Positions 44,207 through 54,192 of a DNA stretch of 64,000 nucleotides are shown piece after piece (positions within the stretch are counted from its first letter, which is position 1; each line of letters opens with the position of its first letter). Below the pieces are notes generated by a model. The model searched no databases. It had not been told where the DNA came from and saw nothing but the letters and a program-made list of their open reading frames with translations. The stretch covers positions 568,001 through 632,000 of the forward strand of contig NZ_PDJO01000001.1 of assembly GCF_002563775.1 (NCBI RefSeq), in the 5' to 3' direction. The translations under genes and the position numbers were made by a program. This DNA comes from Thioclava sp. ES.031. Lineage in GTDB: Bacteria > Pseudomonadota > Alphaproteobacteria > Rhodobacterales > Rhodobacteraceae.

Positions 44207-45106
44207 ATGGATCAGTCAACGACAGTTCTATGCGAGACCGAATGGCCCTTGGCTCGGTTCTTGGGGCCGGGGCCAATGTGTCTGTGTTTCATCAGCCATG
44301 TCGAGGGGCCGTCATATCGCCCGCTCGGCTCTGGCATGGCAGTCGATGGTGCCGGGCGGCGGTTCGGCAATTTGTCGTCGGGATGTATCGACGAGGATGT
44401 CGCGCTTCACGCGGTGGAGGCGTTGAAAACCGGCGCTCCGACGGTGCTGCGTTACGGGCGCGGGTCGCCTTTCATGGATATTCAACTGCCTTGTGGGGGA
44501 GGGCTGGAAGTAACCTTGCTGCCAGCCCCGGATCGTGAGGTTCTGGACGTGGTGCATCGCCGTCTGGTCGCGCGTGAAAATGCGACGCTGACGGTGCTGC
44601 CGGATGGCCAGATCGAAAACGGCGCGACGCGCGGCGGTCTGACGATGACCTTGCGCCCCAAAGTGCGGGTTCTGGTCTTTGGCGACGGTCCCGAGCCTCG
44701 GGGCTTTTCCGCGCTTGCGCAGGCTGCGGGATTGCCGGTCACGCTATATGCCGGAGCCGAGGAGACGCGCGATGGCATTGCAGGCGCATGCGCGTTTCCC
44801 GGCAAGACCTGGCCCGATACGGCCCATGTCGATTATCGCACGGCCGTCACGCTTTTCTTCCACGACCATGAGCGCGAAACCGCACTTTTGACGCATGCCT
44901 TGGAGACTCGCGCTTTCTATATCGGGGCGCAGGGAAGCCTTCGGGCGCGTCAATTGCGCGAAGCGGCCTTGAGTGCCGCCGGGGTGGAGGACGCGGGAAT
45001 TGCGCGGCTTGTCGAACCCTTCGGATATGTCGCACATGCCCGGTCCGCGCAGGAAATGGCCGCTGGTGTGCTTGCTCAGGTGATCGATCACGCCCGGCGC
45101 GTCTGA
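44207..45106 (+). CDS. XdhC/CoxI family Mo-cofactor maturation protein
   Basis: Protein of 299 residues with the XdhC_CoxI N-terminal region (ISHVEGPSYRPLGSGMAVDGAG, GNLSSGCIDEDVALHAVEAL) and a C-terminal Rossmann domain (VRVLVFGDGPEPRGFSALAQAAGLPV, FYIGAQGSLRARQ). XdhC binds Mo cofactor, promotes its sulfuration and inserts it into hydroxylases. Its place downstream of the hydroxylase and transporter supports that it serves this enzyme. The ATG at 44207 fits the family; upstream in-frame extension looks non-coding. Confidence 0.9.
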   Translation: MDQSTTVLCETEWPLARFLGPGPMCLCFISHVEGPSYRPLGSGMAVDGAGRRFGNLSSGCIDEDVALHAVEALKTGAPTVLRYGRGSPFMDIQLPCGGGLEVTLLPAPDREVLDVVHRRLVARENATLTVLPDGQIENGATRGGLTMTLRPKVRVLVFGDGPEPRGFSALAQAAGLPVTLYAGAEETRDGIAGACAFPGKTWPDTAHVDYRTAVTLFFHDHERETALLTHALETRAFYIGAQGSLRARQLREAALSAAGVEDAGIARLVEPFGYVAHARSAQEMAAGVLAQVIDHARRV

Positions 45107-45260
45107 CGTAGGCGCGGCGTGATCTCATGTTCCCTTCTCGGGGCTTTTTGGCGGAATTCCTCTCCGACATATTTGCGCCTGTCCTTAAGTTGGTTATAAA
45201 AAATGATGAAATAAAACAAATACTTGCCTCGAATTTACTTCCGTATGCGAGGCTTTCGTG

Positions 45261-45283
45261 CTACACATGGCTATACACAAGGC
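45261..45283 (+). repeat. tandem CTACAC/CTATACACA motif before integrase
   Basis: CTACACATGG followed directly by CTATACACAAGG about 20 bp before the integrase start, in an AT-rich stretch (45165-45240) that is likely its promoter. It could be a self-regulatory or arm-type binding site. Confidence 0.3.
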
Positions 45284-45302
45284 TCTTTACCGGAGATGTG
45301 CG

Positions 45303-46571
45303 ATGAATATCACCAAGCGTGGCGACGTCTGGCATCTGCGTCGGCGGGTTCCCAAGGGATATGCCTCTGTCGATCCGCGCCGCGAGGTGGTGATCAGCCT
45401 TCGGACGGGGTCAGAGACGGTGGCGCGACAGAAGGCCCCGGTGCTTTGGGCCGAGCAGGTCGAGGTCTGGGAGGCGATGCTCGATGGCGACACGGAAGAT
45501 GCGGAGGCGCGGTTTGCTGCGGCCAAGCGGTTTGCGAAGGCGCGCGGCTACCGATTTCTCGATGCGCGCAAGGTGGCGCGTCTGCCTGTGCAAGAGCTAC
45601 TCGCGCGTATCGATCTGGTTGCCAGTGACGAGATGCGTGATCCGCTCGGGGCGGATTCCCTTCTTGGTGGGGCGGAGCTTCCGTTGATCACCGTATCGCG
45701 GGCGCTCGAGTTGTTCTGGGGGCTCGCGCGTGACAAAATCTTGGGCAAGAGCGCGGATCAGGTTCGGCGCTGGCGTTACCCGCATATCAAGGCGGTGCAG
45801 AATTTCATCGCGGTTGTCGGTGACAAGCCGCTTGCCGATCTCACGATCGACGATTTCCTAGATTTCCGCGATTGGTGGGCAGAGCGGATGGCATCCGAAG
45901 GGCTCACAGCGAATTCGGCGAACAAGGATCTGACGCATCTCGGTGCGGTGCTAAAGCGCGTGAACCGAGACAAGCGGCTCGGGCTCGAGCTGCCGCTTGA
46001 TGATCTCGGTTTTCGACAGGGGAAGGCCGCGCGGCGGCCGTCTTTCTCGGACGACTGGGTGCGGGGCCGCTTGCTGGCCGTCGGTGCGCTCGATGGGCTG
46101 GAGCCGCAGGCGCGAGCGATCCTGCTGGTGATGGTGAATACGGGGCTGCGTCCGAGCGAAATCGCAGCGCTACGGCCCGAGGAGATCCGGCTCGAGGATC
46201 CGATCCCGCATTTACTCCTGCAGCCGATCGGTCGGGTTCTGAAGACGCAGAATGCGGAACGCGTCATGCCGCTGCACGGGGTGTCGCTCGATGCGATGCG
46301 GGCGTTTCCGGACGGGTTTTCGCGCTATCGCGAGAGCTCCACGACGCTGAGCGCCACGGTGAACAGCTACCTGCGGGATGCAGACCTCCTGGAGAGCGAG
46401 CGGCATTCTCTCTACAGCTTGCGGCACGCGTTTGAGGATCGGATGCTTGCTGCTGGGATCGATGAGCGAATCCGGCGGGACGTGATGGGGCATGCGTTGG
46501 GGCGCGAGCGCTATGGGGAAGGGGGGCGACTTGCGGTGATCGCAGGGCTCCTCGATCCGATCGCATTCTGA
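45303..46571 (+). CDS. tyrosine-type site-specific integrase
   Basis: Integrase of 422 residues. The N-terminus has the DUF6538-like start ITKRGDVWHLRRRVPKGY, then a SAM-like core-binding domain (about residues 115-235). Catalytic elements: Arg283 in NTGLRPSEIAALRP, the HxxR box reading YSLRHAFED (Arg374), the late His in VMGHALGRE, and the Tyr in ERYGEGG. The usual His of HxxR is Tyr, as I recall for this subgroup. No excisionase or phage gene is adjacent; it may mark an island end. Confidence 0.9.
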   Translation: MNITKRGDVWHLRRRVPKGYASVDPRREVVISLRTGSETVARQKAPVLWAEQVEVWEAMLDGDTEDAEARFAAAKRFAKARGYRFLDARKVARLPVQELLARIDLVASDEMRDPLGADSLLGGAELPLITVSRALELFWGLARDKILGKSADQVRRWRYPHIKAVQNFIAVVGDKPLADLTIDDFLDFRDWWAERMASEGLTANSANKDLTHLGAVLKRVNRDKRLGLELPLDDLGFRQGKAARRPSFSDDWVRGRLLAVGALDGLEPQARAILLVMVNTGLRPSEIAALRPEEIRLEDPIPHLLLQPIGRVLKTQNAERVMPLHGVSLDAMRAFPDGFSRYRESSTTLSATVNSYLRDADLLESERHSLYSLRHAFEDRMLAAGIDERIRRDVMGHALGRERYGEGGRLAVIAGLLDPIAF

Positions 46572-46680
46572 GCACGCTGCGGGGCCTGTTCCGCAATCGT
46601 GTTCTACTCGTCCTCAGAAAAAGTGGATGTCAGGAATTCTTTGCTTCGATGGCATCCCGATGAAAAGATTTCCCAACACA

Positions 46681-46711
46681 AAGAGCCGCGACCAAAATAG
46701 TCGCGGCTCTT
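46681..46711. terminator. bidirectional terminator hairpin
   Basis: AAGAGCCGCGAC, loop CAAAATA, GTCGCGGCTCTT: a perfect 12-bp stem between the convergent integrase and manC genes. The A-rich and T-rich ends on each side fit use on both strands. Confidence 0.8.
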
Positions 46712-46769
46712 CGTTTCCGTTAAGGGCTTTGAGATTTGCGCTGTTTTTCTTTAGAGAAAAGCCGCGCTC

Positions 46770-48218
46770 TTACCCTTTCGCGCCTTGCCCGCGCGCATAG
46801 ACATCATCGTAGCGGATGATGTCATCCTCGCCGAGATAGCTGCCGGTTTGCACTTCGATCAGTGTCAGCGGCACCTTGCCGGGGTTTTCCATCCGGTGGA
46901 CGGCACCAAGCGGGATGTAGACGGACTGGTTTTCGCTCACGAGCTTCACCTCGTCGTCGATCGTCACTTTCGCGGTGCCCTCGACGACGATCCAGTGTTC
47001 GGCGCGGTGGTGGTGGCTTTGCAGGCTCAGTGCTGCGCCGGGATGGACGTGGATCCGCTTCACCTGGAAGCGTTTGCCGATGACGAGGCTTTCATACCAC
47101 CCCCAGGGGCGGAAGTCGCGGGGCAGGGTCTCGGCCTGGGTGGCGCCCTTGGCTTTGAGTTCGGCGACGGCTTTCTTCACGTCCTGCGCACGGTCCTTAT
47201 GGGCGACGAGGACAGCATCGGGCATGGCGACCGCAATGATATCTTCAAGCCCGATCCCGACCAGTTCCTGAGCGTTATCGGTTGAATGCAGAAGCGTGTC
47301 GCGACAGTCGATTGCGGTGGCGGGGCCGGTCGCGACGATGCCATGCTCGTCGGGGTTCTGCTCACGCCAGACAGCCTGCCAGTCGCCGAGATCCGACCAT
47401 GCGCCGCCATAGGGCACGACGGTCAGGTTGTCGGCGCGTTCCATCACCGCGTAGTCGATCGAGATGTCTTCGAGCTGCGCCCAAGGCTCGGGCGCGAGCC
47501 GGGTGAACGCTAGGTCACGCTCCGCTGCTTCGACGGCAGCTTTGGCCTGCGCGAGCGTCTCGGGGGCGTGTCGTGCGAAGGCCTCAAGGATCGCCGAGGT
47601 CGAGAAAAGGAAGAGGCCCGCATTCCAGAGATGCATACCGTTCTCGAGCAGCGCCTCGGCTTCCGCCAGATTGGGCTTCTCGACGAAGGATTTCAGCGGC
47701 TGCGGGGTCGCGGAGAATTCCGCGTCCGGGGCTTCGCTCAACTCCAACCAGCCGTAGCCGGTCTCGGGTCGATCGGGACGGATGCCGAAGGTGACCAGCT
47801 GTCCGGCCTCGGCCGCCGGGGCGGCCGTCTCGACCGCCGCGCGGAAGCGCGCAGGATCTGGGATGACGTGATCGGAGGGCGCTATCAGCATCAGTGCGCC
47901 GGGTTCGCGGGCCTCGAGGACGAGAGCGCCCGCGCAGATAGCCGCGGCGGTGTTTCGGGCGGACGGCTCGATCAGGATATCGGCGGGGGCGATTTCGAGC
48001 GCGGCCAGTTGTTCGATCACCACGAAGCGGAAATCCGCGCCGGTGATTACCGAAGGCGCGGCGAAGCCGTCGCCCGCGAGCCGTTTGGCCGAAGCCTGGA
48101 ACAGGCTCTCCTCGCCCATCAGGTTGACGAACTGCTTGGGGTAGCTCTTTCGCGAGAGCGGCCAGAGCCGCGTGCCCGAGCCGCCACAGAGGAGGACGGG
48201 GTGGATCGTCTTGCTCAT
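46770..48218 (-). CDS. manC: mannose-1-phosphate guanylyltransferase / mannose-6-phosphate isomerase
   Basis: Bifunctional type-II PMI/GMP of 482 residues that makes GDP-mannose. The nucleotidyltransferase domain has VLLCGGSGTRLWPLSRKSYPKQF at the start and the signature region FVEKPNLAEAEALL. The C-terminal cupin isomerase domain has RPWGWYESL, VHPGAALSLQSHHHRAEHWIVVEGTA, and IPLGAVHRMENPGKVPL. It supplies GDP-mannose to Gmd and Fcl upstream in the same minus-strand run. Confidence 0.96.
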   Translation of the reverse strand: MSKTIHPVLLCGGSGTRLWPLSRKSYPKQFVNLMGEESLFQASAKRLAGDGFAAPSVITGADFRFVVIEQLAALEIAPADILIEPSARNTAAAICAGALVLEAREPGALMLIAPSDHVIPDPARFRAAVETAAPAAEAGQLVTFGIRPDRPETGYGWLELSEAPDAEFSATPQPLKSFVEKPNLAEAEALLENGMHLWNAGLFLFSTSAILEAFARHAPETLAQAKAAVEAAERDLAFTRLAPEPWAQLEDISIDYAVMERADNLTVVPYGGAWSDLGDWQAVWREQNPDEHGIVATGPATAIDCRDTLLHSTDNAQELVGIGLEDIIAVAMPDAVLVAHKDRAQDVKKAVAELKAKGATQAETLPRDFRPWGWYESLVIGKRFQVKRIHVHPGAALSLQSHHHRAEHWIVVEGTAKVTIDDEVKLVSENQSVYIPLGAVHRMENPGKVPLTLIEVQTGSYLGEDDIIRYDDVYARGQGAKG

Positions 48219-48228
48219 GATCTCTCTC

Positions 48229-49200
48229 TCACGTCCTGGCGGTGTCGGCATTATCGATGAACCAGCGATAGGTCTCGGCGATCCCGTCTTCGAGGTCGAT
48301 ACGCGCCTGCCAGCCCATCGCTTTCAGGCGGCTGACATCCATCAGCTTGCGCATCGTTCCATCCGGCTTCGACGGGTCGGTAGTGATCCGGCCCTCAAAA
48401 CCGGTCACCTTCGCGACCATCTGCGCCAGCTTCAGGATCGAGATGTCGCTCCCCGAGCCCACGTTGATATGGCTCAGCATCGGATCGGTATTCGTGTCAT
48501 ACTCCGCCTTGGGAAGGTCGAGCACGAAGAGCGAGGCCTCGGCCATGTCATCGACATGCAGGAACTCACGCCGCGGCGTGCCGGTGCCCCAGATCGTGAC
48601 CTCCTCTAACCCGTCGCACGCCGCCTCGTGGAAGCGCCGGATCAGCGCGGGCAGCACATGACTGTTCTGGGGATGGAAGTTGTCGCCCGGCCCGTAGAGA
48701 TTCGTCGGCATGACCGAGCGGTAGTCCACGCCATGTTGGCGGTTGTAGCTCTCGCAAAGCTTGATCCCGGCGATCTTCGCGATCGCATAGGGCTCGTTCG
48801 TAGGCTCCAAGGGCCCGGTCAGCAGTGCATCCTCCGCCATCGGCTGCGGGGCGGCTTTCGGGTAGATGCAGGACGAGCCGAGCTGCAGGAGCTTCGTGAC
48901 CCCGGCGGCGAAGGCTTGATGGATCACGTTGGCCTCGATCATCAGGTTTTCGTAGATGAATTCCGCCGGATAAGTGTTGTTGGCATGGATTCCGCCGACT
49001 TTCGCGGCTGCGAGGATCACCACGTCGGGGCGCTCGGTCTGCATGAAGTCGCGCACCGCCGCCTGATCGGTCAGATCGAGTTCAGAATGCGTGCGGGTGA
49101 TCAGCTCCAGCGTCTCGCCCTTGGTCTTGCACGTCTCCAACTGGCGCAGGATCGCGCCGCCCACCATGCCGCGATGGCCTGCAATATAAATCTTGGTCAT
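48229..49200 (-). CDS. fcl: GDP-L-fucose synthase
   Basis: Epimerises and reduces GDP-4-keto-6-deoxymannose to GDP-L-fucose with NADPH. It has 323 residues. It is an extended SDR with the Rossmann motif [10 protein letters not shown], the catalytic Ser in [14 protein letters not shown], and the YxxxK pair in [38 protein letters not shown] and [17 protein letters not shown] are family hallmarks. It follows gmd by 9 bp. Confidence 0.97.
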   Translation of the reverse strand: MTKIYIAGHRGMVGGAILRQLETCKTKGETLELITRTHSELDLTDQAAVRDFMQTERPDVVILAAAKVGGIHANNTYPAEFIYENLMIEANVIHQAFAAGVTKLLQLGSSCIYPKAAPQPMAEDALLTGPLEPTNEPYAIAKIAGIKLCESYNRQHGVDYRSVMPTNLYGPGDNFHPQNSHVLPALIRRFHEAACDGLEEVTIWGTGTPRREFLHVDDMAEASLFVLDLPKAEYDTNTDPMLSHINVGSGSDISILKLAQMVAKVTGFEGRITTDPSKPDGTMRKLMDVSRLKAMGWQARIDLEDGIAETYRWFIDNADTART

Positions 49201-49209
49201 CGGATCGCC

Positions 49210-50328
49210 TCAGCCTTCGAGCGAGACCGGCAGGTCCAGCCCGTGTTCCTTGAGGAGCGCGTAACGCCGCGCGGCCTTGTGGTCCTCTGCGACCATCTCG
49301 GCACACATTTCCTGCGCGGTGATCTCGGGCACCCAACCGAGCTTTTCCTTGGCTTTGGTCGGGTCACCCAGCAGCGTGTCCACCTCGGCGGGACGGAAAT
49401 AGCGCGGGTCGATCCGCATCACGACGTCGCCGACCTTCAGCGCGGGTGCCTTGTCGCCTTTGACAGATGCAACGGTCGCGATCTCCTCGGTGCCGGAGCC
49501 CGAGAATTCCAGCTCGATCCCGAGCTCGCGCGCCGTCCAGGTGATGAACTCGCGCACGGAATACTGCTTGCCGGTGGCGATCACGAAATCTTCCGGCGCG
49601 TCCTGCTGGAGCATCATCCACTGCATGCGAACGTAGTCCTTGGCGTGGCCCCAGTCGCGCAAGCTATCGATGTTGCCCATGTAGAGGCACGGCTCCAAGC
49701 CCAAAGCAATGTTCGACAAGCCGCGCGTGATCTTGCGCGTCACAAAGGTTTCGCCGCGCCGCGGGCTCTCGTGATTGAACAGGATCCCGTTACAGGCATA
49801 CATCCCATAGGCCTCACGGTAGTTCACCGCGATCCAGTAGGCGTAAAGCTTGGCCACCCCATAAGGCGAGCGCGGGTGGAAAGGGGTGGTTTCCTTTTGC
49901 GGGGTTTCCTGGACGAGACCGTAGAGTTCGGAGGTCGATGCCTGATAAAAGCGGGTTGTCTTCTCGAGCCCCAGAAACCGGATCGCTTCCAAGAGCCGCA
50001 ATGTGCCAATGGCGTCGACATCGGCGGTGTATTCCGGAGCCTCAAACGAGACCGCGACGTGGCTCTGTGCGCCGAGATTGTAGACCTCGTCCGGCTCGAT
50101 ATCGCGGATCAGACGCGTTAGGTTCGACGTGTCCGACAGATCACCGTAATGTAGTTTCATCTGGGCGTGGTTGCTGTGCGGATCCTCGTAAATATGGTCG
50201 ATCCGCTGGGTGTTGAAGAGCGAGGCGCGGCGCTTAATGCCGTGGACCTCGTAACCCTTTCCCAACAAGAGTTCTGCAAGGTAGGAGCCATCTTGACCGG
50301 TGATGCCTGTGATGAGGGCTTTTTTCAT
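49210..50328 (-). CDS. gmd: GDP-mannose 4,6-dehydratase
   Basis: Converts GDP-D-mannose to GDP-4-keto-6-deoxy-D-mannose. It has 372 residues. Motifs: [19 protein letters not shown] at the start, [11 protein letters not shown], the catalytic region [32 protein letters not shown] (YxxxK), and [16 protein letters not shown]. It is probably the first gene of the manC-fcl-gmd transcript, with a long upstream untranslated region (50329-50818). Confidence 0.98.
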   Translation of the reverse strand: MKKALITGITGQDGSYLAELLLGKGYEVHGIKRRASLFNTQRIDHIYEDPHSNHAQMKLHYGDLSDTSNLTRLIRDIEPDEVYNLGAQSHVAVSFEAPEYTADVDAIGTLRLLEAIRFLGLEKTTRFYQASTSELYGLVQETPQKETTPFHPRSPYGVAKLYAYWIAVNYREAYGMYACNGILFNHESPRRGETFVTRKITRGLSNIALGLEPCLYMGNIDSLRDWGHAKDYVRMQWMMLQQDAPEDFVIATGKQYSVREFITWTARELGIELEFSGSGTEEIATVASVKGDKAPALKVGDVVMRIDPRYFRPAEVDTLLGDPTKAKEKLGWVPEITAQEMCAEMVAEDHKAARRYALLKEHGLDLPVSLEG

Positions 50329-50818
50329 AAACCTTCCTTTGGGTTGTTTTGTTCGGACTAAAGGGCGTTGTCGGCGAACGAATTGATTTAGCCACTAAGA
50401 GTGCTTGATTAAAAAAAACCAGTAGGTCTTTTCCCGAAAAAACTGGTGTCGACAGTGAAAGTCGCCAACCGAGTGCCGCGCCTACAGGAACCGATGAATT
50501 TTTTTTCGGGGAAAATGATGTCATAACAAGATTTAGAATAGGCTCGAAGTTTTAGGTCTAAATCGTTTGCCGGAAGAGGTGGTGCGAGCATTGCTACCGT
50601 CCTTGCCCGCCGGTGGCAGTGCCTTTAGGCGATGGTGGCTGAACTTGCTTTCGGGGATGAGTGCTGACGCGGGTTTACGGCCGAAATGTCGCTCGCATGA
50701 GGCGGTGATTGTACAATTACGACTGAGATTTAGGTGCGCCGCAATAAAGAAAGCGCAGAAAAAAGAGGCAAGCTGCAATATTGAGCTTGCCGCTGCCTTG
50801 GTAGATTGTCCGTGTCAA
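50329..50818. other. 490-bp AT-rich intergenic region with inverted repeats
   Basis: No gene I can support between rfbA and gmd. It holds two nested structures: TTTTCCCGAAAAAA (50429-50442) matches the reverse complement of TTTTTTTTCGGGGAAAA (50499-50515) apart from one extra G, and ACCAGT (50419-50424) pairs with ACTGGT (50442-50447). A T-rich and A-rich character suggests promoters or a structured leader for gmd. Open frames here have no recognisable product. Confidence 0.5.
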
Positions 50819-51694
50819 TCACGGTTCCGCAATTTCGCATAGATACCTTCCGTAAGCGTTCTTGCCGAATTTCTTCGCACGGTCGGCCAGTTCCTGACTG
50901 CAGATCCATCCCTTCTCGAAGGCGATCTCGTCGGGCGAACCGCTTTGCAGGCCTTGCCGCTCCTCCAGCGTGCGCACGAAATTCCCCGCATCGAGCAGGC
51001 TGCCATGCGTTCCGGTGTCGAGCCAAGCAAAGCCGCGGCCCATCTGGGTGACCGAGAGCGCGCCGTCATGCAGGTAGGTTTCGAGAAGTGTCGTGATCTC
51101 CAACTCGCCACGCGCCGAAGGTGTGATCGTCTTGGCACGTTCGGGCGCGGTTTCGTCGAGGAAGTAGAGCCCCGTCACCGCGAATTGCGACGGCGGCACT
51201 TCGGGCTTCTCGATAATCGAACGCACGGTGCCGCTCTCGTCGAAATCCACCACGCCATACCGCTCCGGATCGCGCACGCGATAGCCGAAGACGGTGCCGC
51301 CGCGCTCCGTCGCATTCGCCGCTTTGAGGATCTCGCCGAGCCCCGCGCCGAAGAAGATGTTGTCGCCCAGAACCATCGCCGAAGGGCTGCCGGCGAGGAA
51401 CTCCTCGGCCAGCAGATAGGCCTGCGCCAGACCGTCGGGCGAGGGCTGCGTTATATAGGTCAGGCTCAGCCCCCATTGGCTGCCATCGCCGAGGGTGCGG
51501 ATGAACTGCTCCTGATCATGCGGCGTCGTGATCACCGCGATCTCGCGGATGCCTGCCAGCATCAGCGTCGTCAGCGGGTAGTAGATCATCGGCTTGTCAT
51601 AGACCGGCAGAAGCTGCTTCGAAACGCCCATCGTGATCGGATAGAGCCGCGTGCCCGAGCCGCCCGCCAGAATAATGCCTTTGCGATTAGTCAT
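50819..51694 (-). CDS. rfbA: glucose-1-phosphate thymidylyltransferase
   Basis: Makes dTDP-glucose from dTTP and glucose-1-phosphate, the first step to dTDP-rhamnose. It has 291 residues. The nucleotide loop is [14 protein letters not shown] at the N-terminus, followed by [29 protein letters not shown] sequence ([13 protein letters not shown]), and [19 protein letters not shown]. The C-terminus has [16 protein letters not shown]. Order rfbC-B-D-A, each overlapping the next by 4 bp. Confidence 0.97.
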   Translation of the reverse strand: MTNRKGIILAGGSGTRLYPITMGVSKQLLPVYDKPMIYYPLTTLMLAGIREIAVITTPHDQEQFIRTLGDGSQWGLSLTYITQPSPDGLAQAYLLAEEFLAGSPSAMVLGDNIFFGAGLGEILKAANATERGGTVFGYRVRDPERYGVVDFDESGTVRSIIEKPEVPPSQFAVTGLYFLDETAPERAKTITPSARGELEITTLLETYLHDGALSVTQMGRGFAWLDTGTHGSLLDAGNFVRTLEERQGLQSGSPDEIAFEKGWICSQELADRAKKFGKNAYGRYLCEIAEP

Positions 51695-52536
51695 ACCGCT
51701 CCCAATTCAATTAACACTTCATTCAATCCCGATCTCCAATCGGGTCTGTTCAGGCCGAACACGGCCAGATCGCTGCAGTCGAGCCGCGAGTTGAGCGGCC
51801 GTTTCGCAGGCGTCGGATAGTCGGCGCTGGGAATGTCCTCCACCGTCACGCCGCGCCCGGCCCGCGCGAATATCTCCCGCGCGAAGCCTGCCCAGCTTAC
51901 ATCGGGAGAGCCTGAGAAATGGTAAACGCCGCTTTTTTCGGGCGTGCGCTGCAGTTCCTTTGCGATGGTCAGGCAAGCCTCGGCGATGGCCTTGGCCGGT
52001 GTCGGTCCACCGATCTGGTCGGCGACGATCGTCAGGTGATCGCGGCTCTCGGACAGGCGCAGCATCGTCTTCACGAAATTCCCGCCATGTGCCGAGAAGA
52101 CCCAGCTGGTGCGCAGGATGGCGAAGGTGCCACCCGTCGCCCGGATCGCCTGTTCTCCGGCGAGCTTGGTCCGGCCATAGGCACCCAGCGGTGCAGTCGG
52201 ATCGGTCGGCTTGAACGGCGTCTGGCCCGAACCGTCGAAGACGTAATCGGTGGAGATGTGAACGAAGGGAATGCCGAGGTCGCGGCAGGCTTCGGCCATC
52301 GCCGCGGGCGCGTCGCCATTGACCGCCTGCGCGAGCGCCTCTTCTTCTTCGGCCTTGTCGACAGCCGTATAGGCGGCGGCGTTGATCACGGCCTCGGGCT
52401 TGGCCTCCCGGATCGCCTGTGCAGCGGCACCGGGATCACGCAAATCGACCCTATTCCGGCCCAAAAACACCGCATCGGGCACGAGGCGCTGTAACTCCAG
52501 CGCGACTTGGCCGGTCTGTCCGAAGACGAGGATCAT
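51691..52536 (-). CDS. rfbD: dTDP-4-dehydrorhamnose reductase
   Basis: Last step of dTDP-L-rhamnose synthesis, reducing the 4-keto group. It has 281 residues. Motifs: [47 protein letters not shown], and [12 protein letters not shown] with the YxxxK pair. The ATG at 52536 overlaps the rfbB stop. The upstream in-frame extension is inside rfbB and was discarded. Confidence 0.96.
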   Translation of the reverse strand: MILVFGQTGQVALELQRLVPDAVFLGRNRVDLRDPGAAAQAIREAKPEAVINAAAYTAVDKAEEEEALAQAVNGDAPAAMAEACRDLGIPFVHISTDYVFDGSGQTPFKPTDPTAPLGAYGRTKLAGEQAIRATGGTFAILRTSWVFSAHGGNFVKTMLRLSESRDHLTIVADQIGGPTPAKAIAEACLTIAKELQRTPEKSGVYHFSGSPDVSWAGFAREIFARAGRGVTVEDIPSADYPTPAKRPLNSRLDCSDLAVFGLNRPDWRSGLNEVLIELGAV

Positions 52537-53570
52537 GCCTTGCCCAGCCTTTCGCCGACACCGTGCCGCTCCAGCAGCGGGCGCCACCAATCCTCGTTCT
52601 CGAGATACCAGCGCACCGTGCGCTCGAGCCCTTCCTCGACCGTCACGCTCGGACGCCAGCCCAGCTCCTCGCGGATGCGGGTCGGGTCGATCGCGTAGCG
52701 CGCATCGTGGCCGGGGCGGTCGGTGACGAAAGTGATCAGATCGGCGTAAGGCGTCTCGCCCGGACGCAGCTTGTCGAGAATGGTGCAGATCGTCTGGACC
52801 AACTCGAGGTTCGACCGCTCGTTCTCACCGCCGATATTGTAGCTTCGGCCCAAGGCACCCTTCTCCAGCACCAGAAGCAGCGCGTCAGCGTGATCCTCGA
52901 CATAGAGCCAATCGCGCACGTTGGACCCGTCGCCATAGATCGGCAGCGGCTTTCCCGCGAGCGCGTTCAGGATCACGACCGGGATCAGCTTTTCCGGGAA
53001 GTGGTAGGGGCCGTAATTGTTCGAGCAGTTCGTGAGCACGACCGGCAGCCCATAGGTCTCATGCCAGGCGCGCACGAGATGGTCCGAGCCCGCTTTCGAG
53101 GCGGAATAGGGACTGTTCGGCGCATAGGGCGTCTCTTCGGTGAACTGGCCCGTGGGGCCAAGCGTGCCATAGACCTCGTCGGTCGAGATGTGATGGAAGC
53201 GGAAGCTCTCGGGGCGACCTTCACCCTCCCAGTAGGCACGCGCCGCCTGCAGCATGTTGTAGGTGCCCATCACGTTCGTCTCGATGAAGGCTCCCGGACC
53301 GTCGATCGAGCGGTCGACATGGCTTTCGGCCGCGAGATGCATCACCGCGTCAGGCTTGTGGCGCGCGAAGATCGCCGTCAGCGCCTCAGGATCGCGGATA
53401 TCGGCCTGCTCGAAGGCGTAGAGCGGGCTGTTGGCGACGGGCGCGACATTCTCGAGGCAGGCGGCATAGGTCAGCGCGTCGAGGTTGACGACCTCATGGC
53501 CGCGCGAGACGGCGAGACGGACGACTGCGGAGCCGATGAACCCGGCACCGCCGGTGACGAGGATCTTCAT
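52533..53570 (-). CDS. rfbB: dTDP-glucose 4,6-dehydratase
   Basis: Second enzyme of the rhamnose pathway; removes water from dTDP-glucose using bound NAD. It has 345 residues. Motifs: [60 protein letters not shown] and [21 protein letters not shown] overlaps join it to rfbC and rfbD. Confidence 0.98.
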   Translation of the reverse strand: MKILVTGGAGFIGSAVVRLAVSRGHEVVNLDALTYAACLENVAPVANSPLYAFEQADIRDPEALTAIFARHKPDAVMHLAAESHVDRSIDGPGAFIETNVMGTYNMLQAARAYWEGEGRPESFRFHHISTDEVYGTLGPTGQFTEETPYAPNSPYSASKAGSDHLVRAWHETYGLPVVLTNCSNNYGPYHFPEKLIPVVILNALAGKPLPIYGDGSNVRDWLYVEDHADALLLVLEKGALGRSYNIGGENERSNLELVQTICTILDKLRPGETPYADLITFVTDRPGHDARYAIDPTRIREELGWRPSVTVEEGLERTVRWYLENEDWWRPLLERHGVGERLGKA

Positions 53571-54139
53571 GCTGCGCCCTCCCAGGTGAAGGGGCTATTG
53601 AGCGCGGCAAACAGGGGTGCTTCGGCATCCTTTCCGGACAAAACAGGCTCTATTCCTGCGGAAAGCGGCCAGTCGATGCCCAGATCCGGATCGTCCCAGC
53701 GGATCGCGCCTTCGCATTCGGGCGCGTAGTAATCCGAACATTTGTAGACGATCTCGGTCCCCGGCTCGAGCGTGACGAACCCATGTGCGAAGCCTGCAGG
53801 GATCAGAAGCTGCTTGCCGGTCTCGAAGCTCAGCTCGGTGCCGAACCACTGGCCGTAGGTCGGGCTGCCCTTGCGGATATCGACGGCGACATCCCAGAGC
53901 CGCCCACGCCCACAGCGCACGAGCTTCGCCTGCGCATGGGGCGGGGCTTGAAAATGCAACCCGCGCACGGTGCCGACAGCCTCGGAGACCGAATGGTTGT
54001 CCTGCACGAAGCCGATATCGATCCCGGCCTCGGCAAATCGCTTCGCCGAATAGCTCTCGGAGAAAAATCCACGGTGATCGCCGAATCGCTTGGGAGTGAT
54101 CACATTCAAGTCTCGGATTGGCGTGGGGCTAATAAACAT
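53567..54139 (-). CDS. rfbC: dTDP-4-dehydrorhamnose 3,5-epimerase
   Basis: Cupin-fold epimerase of 190 residues acting between RfbB and RfbD. Motifs: [38 protein letters not shown], the catalytic His/Asp region [23 protein letters not shown], and [22 protein letters not shown]. First gene of the rfbCBDA run. Confidence 0.97.
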   Translation of the reverse strand: MFISPTPIRDLNVITPKRFGDHRGFFSESYSAKRFAEAGIDIGFVQDNHSVSEAVGTVRGLHFQAPPHAQAKLVRCGRGRLWDVAVDIRKGSPTYGQWFGTELSFETGKQLLIPAGFAHGFVTLEPGTEIVYKCSDYYAPECEGAIRWDDPDLGIDWPLSAGIEPVLSGKDAEAPLFAALNSPFTWEGAA

Positions 54140-54192
54140 GGCTCGCTACTTCGTTGGGATTTTGGGGCATTTGCCAAGAATACTGTGTCGCA

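Noticed and set aside
34880..46800. Duplicate of the tRNA-Phe 3' end as an attachment site
   Set aside because: By eye I found no match of useful length to the tRNA 3' end near the integrase; a computed search would be decisive.
50567..50842. 91-codon frame in the gmd/rfbA gap
   Set aside because: It runs into the 3' end of rfbA, has no ribosome site and no recognisable product.
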